Shown here one piece after another: positions 61,365-64,000 of a stretch of 64,000 bases of DNA (the first letter of the stretch is position 1; the number at the start of each line of letters is the position of its first letter). A program made the translations under genes and the position numbers. The stretch covers positions 1 through 64,000 of the forward strand of contig PABB01000009.1 in the NCBI GenBank assembly GCA_002702655.1. Direction: 5' to 3'. Below the pieces are notes generated by a model that saw nothing but the letters and a program-made list of their open reading frames with translations, had not been told where the DNA came from and searched no databases. This DNA is from Planctomycetaceae bacterium. GTDB taxonomy: Bacteria > Planctomycetota > Planctomycetia > Pirellulales > Lacipirellulaceae.

Positions 61365-64000
61365 TCAGGGCTCCGCCGCGGCGCCGGCGTCGTCCGCTTG
61401 CTGCGGCTGCGGCTGTGGTTGCGGCTGTGGTTGCGGCTGTGGTTGCGGCTCGGGCGGAGGACCCTCCGCGTTACCGTCGCCGCCCGGTTGGGGACGCAGC
61501 ATGGGCGCCGCTGCGCCGTCGGCGGGAGCGGGTTGCACGGCGGCCGCGGGCGGGACTTCTTCAATTGCGGCGTCGTCCTCCGGCTCGGGCGGGCGCCAAC
61601 CACTGTCCACGACCATGTAGCCGGCCCAGAAGAAGGGGTGATCGCCCGTGAGCTGCTGGTCTCCCTTGCCCGGCTTGACGCGCATTTCCGTGAGCGGATC
61701 GAGCGGCGTTTCGCGCAGCAGCCGCACACTGCGTTGCCACGACTCGGCCGCGGGGGCGTACGGGGCCTCCTGCAAAAAATCGTGCGTGAGCTGCAACGAC
61801 GACTGCCCGCCCACGCGCCAGCGTGATAGCAGCATCGTCTCGGCCCCCGCGGACATCAACGAGCAGGTGGCCAGGAACAGCTCGTCGCCCGGGCGGTCGC
61901 CGCGGCGGCGACTGCCGCGGCCGCCTGACTCGGCGAGTGTGCGGAGCCCCGGCGCTGCGATCCGCTGCGGTCCGCCCCCCGCGAGGGTCAGCCAATCGGC
62001 CAAACTGGCGTTACGCTCGCCGGGCAGCGGCGCGGGGTCCCAGTCGCCGCCGCCGCGATTGGCTTCCACGTCGGCCAGCACGACCAGCGCGTCGAGGAGC
62101 GAAGCGGTCAGCGCCGCGGGCGTGCGAAACTCCTCGCCCAGCGTGACCGGGTTCTCCACCGCGTCGGTCACGTCGGCGGCGGCCGCGGCGCGCTCGGCGG
62201 CATCTTCCCCCGGCGGCAGATCGCCGATGATCACCCCGCTGCGGCGCACCCGACGCCACCGCTCGACGTTGCGAAACGCCGCGCCCAGCGTCGGTGCGTA
62301 GCGGATTTGAGCGAAGTCGGTCAGTGGGCCGTCCTGCTCTTCGGTGTGAATCCACAACGCTTCAAACGGCACGTACCAGACGGCCCCGTCGGGAATGATC
62401 ACCAGCTCCTCGACCTGCTCGGGCGCCAGCGACGAACCGTCGAACAATGCGTGAAAGAGTTTTTGCGAAGCCTCCCGCCACTCGGTCTCGGCGAGCTGGT
62501 CGGTGGCGATCTCTCGGTTGCCGTCATAGTTGCCGATGGCCCGCAGCAATTCGGTGATCGTGGCGCCGATGCGGTTGGGGGGGCCGCAATTCCATTGCGT
62601 GGCGGCTTGGCCGGTGACGAGCATGCCCAGCAATCCCGCGGACGATTCGTGGAACATGAGCACGGCGCGGCCCGGGGGAAGCTGTGCTGCGATTTCTTCG
62701 ACCGTGGCGACCGGCGGGAAGGCAAAGTCGGCCTGAACGCGCTTCAGCGCCGCGGAGGCGAGCGCCATTTCGCGGTCGTCAACCGCCGAGGCTAGCTCTT
62801 TCCACAATTTGGTCGCCTGTTGGCGGGCGGCGTCGGTCATCGCCGGCGACCACAGGTCATCCAGGCGGTCGCGGATGGCCGACTCGGCGTCGAATGCGTC
62901 CTGCAGGTCGGGGAACCGCGACAGCATGTCGCGGCGCTGCTGCAGTGCGGCCGGCTGCAAAGCCGAATCGGGCGCCACGGTCGCCATCCGCATCGCATCC
63001 AGCCGTCCGCCCCAGCCGAGCTGCTGGTGCAACTGTCGCCGCTTGGCCAGGTCGGCCACCTCCATCGACGCGATGACGTTCTCGCGCTCCAGCGTGGCCG
63101 TGAGCCAGCGGTCGAACGCCGGTTGATTGGGCGTGCTCAGACAGGCGAGCGTGTCGGTCAGATCCAACGCCACGTCGGCCGGCGTGGGATCGCGAAGGAT
63201 CAGCCGGTACAGGTCGACGGCCGAACGGGATGGCAGCGTTTGGTCGTCAAACATGCCGTTGGCCAGGGCAATGCGGTAGTTTCGCGGCGACGCGGCGGCC
63301 TGCACGGCCAGCACTTTGTCGACGGCCGCAAAGCCCGAGTTCAGCCCGGCGGCCAGCTTCAGCCGCGCGTCGAGCATCGCCGCCTCGATCCCCAGCAGCC
63401 CGGCCCGCGCGTCGCGCAGGCGGGTCTGGGCGTCTTTGAGCGCCGCGGCGGACGCCTCGAACTGCTCGCCTTCGAGCAAGTCATGAGCCGCCGCCAGTCG
63501 TGCGCGCGAGTAGATGTGATTGAAGCCCTCGCGCCGCGCCCAAACGGCAATGGCATCCCACGCCGGGTTGACGTCCTTCACCCGCGCTGCGGCGCGATTC
63601 CGCGCGATCAAGCGGAACGCTTCGTCGACGGTGCGCACGTCCTCGTACTGATAGGCGGAGTAGCTGGCCTCCCACAGCAGCCGGTCGGCCTCGGCGACGT
63701 CGCCGGCTTCCATGGCCAGACGGCCCTCTTCCAACAGCGCGTAGCAAGTGAGCGGATGGTCGAACTGGCGCGAGGCGAGCAGCCCGTCCTCCAGGCTTTT
63801 GAGCGCCGCCTGATTGTTGCCGACGCCGGACTCGGCCAGGCCGCGGATCACGTTGCCCCAGGCGACCGACCAGTGATTGGGCGTGGTCGTGCCGCGGGCC
63901 AGCGTGCGGGCCTGGTCGGCGGACATGGGGTCGTAGCGGCCCAGCGGGCCGAGAATGTCGTTGCGACGCTTGATGGCCCAGGCGCAGGTCCGGGCCACTT
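61365..64000 (-). CDS. CHAT-domain protein with TPR-like region, 5' end outside the window
   Basis: At least 877 residues, open to the right edge, so the start is missing. The N-terminal 450 residues visible are helical TPR-like repeats (NNQAALKSLEDGLLASRQF; EAGDVAEADRLLWEASYSAYQ). The CHAT (caspase-like) domain follows: VEELVIIPDGAVWYVPFEALW, IRYAPTLGAAFRN, VVLADVEANRGGGDWD and the Cys segment ELFLATCSLMSAGAETMLLSRWRVGG. The Cys is present, but where active CHAT proteases have LxxATHG the sequence is VLADVE without His, so catalysis is doubtful. The C terminus is (PQ)n-rich (coding bases 61401-61450). Function unknown; CHAT proteins act in signalling, cell death or defence. Confidence 0.85.
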   Translation of the reverse strand, partial: VARTCAWAIKRRNDILGPLGRYDPMSADQARTLARGTTTPNHWSVAWGNVIRGLAESGVGNNQAALKSLEDGLLASRQFDHPLTCYALLEEGRLAMEAGDVAEADRLLWEASYSAYQYEDVRTVDEAFRLIARNRAAARVKDVNPAWDAIAVWARREGFNHIYSRARLAAAHDLLEGEQFEASAAALKDAQTRLRDARAGLLGIEAAMLDARLKLAAGLNSGFAAVDKVLAVQAAASPRNYRIALANGMFDDQTLPSRSAVDLYRLILRDPTPADVALDLTDTLACLSTPNQPAFDRWLTATLERENVIASMEVADLAKRRQLHQQLGWGGRLDAMRMATVAPDSALQPAALQQRRDMLSRFPDLQDAFDAESAIRDRLDDLWSPAMTDAARQQATKLWKELASAVDDREMALASAALKRVQADFAFPPVATVEEIAAQLPPGRAVLMFHESSAGLLGMLVTGQAATQWNCGPPNRIGATITELLRAIGNYDGNREIATDQLAETEWREASQKLFHALFDGSSLAPEQVEELVIIPDGAVWYVPFEALWIHTEEQDGPLTDFAQIRYAPTLGAAFRNVERWRRVRRSGVIIGDLPPGEDAAERAAAAADVTDAVENPVTLGEEFRTPAALTASLLDALVVLADVEANRGGGDWDPAPLPGERNASLADWLTLAGGGPQRIAAPGLRTLAESGGRGSRRRGDRPGDELFLATCSLMSAGAETMLLSRWRVGGQSSLQLTHDFLQEAPYAPAAESWQRSVRLLRETPLDPLTEMRVKPGKGDQQLTGDHPFFWAGYMVVDSGWRPPEPEDDAAIEEVPPAAAVQPAPADGAAAPMLRPQPGGDGNAEGPPPEPQPQPQPQPQPQPQPQQADDAGAAAEP

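Noticed and set aside
61401..61450. 12-base tandem repeat as a CRISPR or satellite
   Set aside because: The repeat GGTTGCGGCTGT encodes the Pro-Gln tail of the CHAT protein in frame, so it is a coding repeat.
1..64000. Sigma-54 (-24/-12) promoters and CRISPR arrays
   Set aside because: No TGGCAC-N5-TTGC type site at a gene start was found by eye, and no regularly spaced direct repeats with unique spacers were seen. A motif scan could change the first point.

Overview
The window is high-GC chromosomal DNA from a planctomycete, probably of the order Pirellulales (inferred from gene content). The signs are a DUF1559 pseudopilin-like protein, two PEP-CTERM proteins with dockerin-like calcium repeats, ECF sigma factor and Ser/Thr kinase pairs, a kinase/FHA/sigma cluster, a GTP-type PEP carboxykinase, a TrpB2-type tryptophan synthase beta chain, many small membrane proteins without relatives I recognise, and intergenic space crowded with palindromic repeats. 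I see no rRNA operon, prophage, insertion sequence or CRISPR array.

Layout. 0.3-3.3 kb: an AraC/XylR-type regulator, a lipoprotein alpha/beta hydrolase and a PEP-CTERM protein. 3.4-8.0 kb (minus strand): rpoN, then the conserved block ffs (SRP RNA)-dnaX-ybaB; dnaX carries an A9 run followed by a hairpin that could make a short gamma form. 8.3-14.5 kb (plus): a haloalkane-dehalogenase-like hydrolase, a CitG-like protein, a PTPS/QueD-like protein, a CheX-like phosphatase, fliG, tRNA-Ala(CGC) and a HemW-like radical SAM protein. 15.1-17.1 kb: a translationally coupled DUF5131 (three-Cys radical-SAM-like) and TcmP pair with AT-richer codon use, the best candidate here for an uncharacterised mobile or defence-type system. 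17-26 kb: a PQQ-type sugar dehydrogenase with PEP-CTERM tail, a kinase overlapping an ECF sigma gene, a GH43-like protein, trpB2 and small membrane proteins among repeats. 27-34.6 kb: alkaline phosphatase, CDP-alcohol phosphatidyltransferase, DASS transporter, DUF1559 protein, SRPBCC protein, an exported heavy-metal-associated protein and a very His-rich lipoprotein.

35.1-42.7 kb (plus): six genes in one direction (coiled-coil membrane protein, FHA protein, Ser/Thr kinase with membrane domain, large membrane protein, sigma factor, candidate anti-sigma factor), plausibly one phospho-signalling and transcription module. 42.8-47.9 kb (minus): GT2 glycosyltransferase, BshC-like protein, double-GNAT protein and rhomboid protease. 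48.3-55 kb: Nif3-like protein, a large exported protein, a TIM-barrel isomerase-like protein, a 29-residue basic peptide, tRNA-Val(GAC) and der. 55.1-64 kb: type-4 uracil-DNA glycosylase, proteins of unknown function, a VTT-domain membrane protein, pckG and a CHAT-domain protein cut by the right edge.

The most notable non-coding theme is a set of different palindromic elements (REPIN-like) between genes, abutting a start codon, and in one case inside the dnaX reading frame next to the slippery A9 run. All identifications come from reading the sequence and translations; no database search was run.
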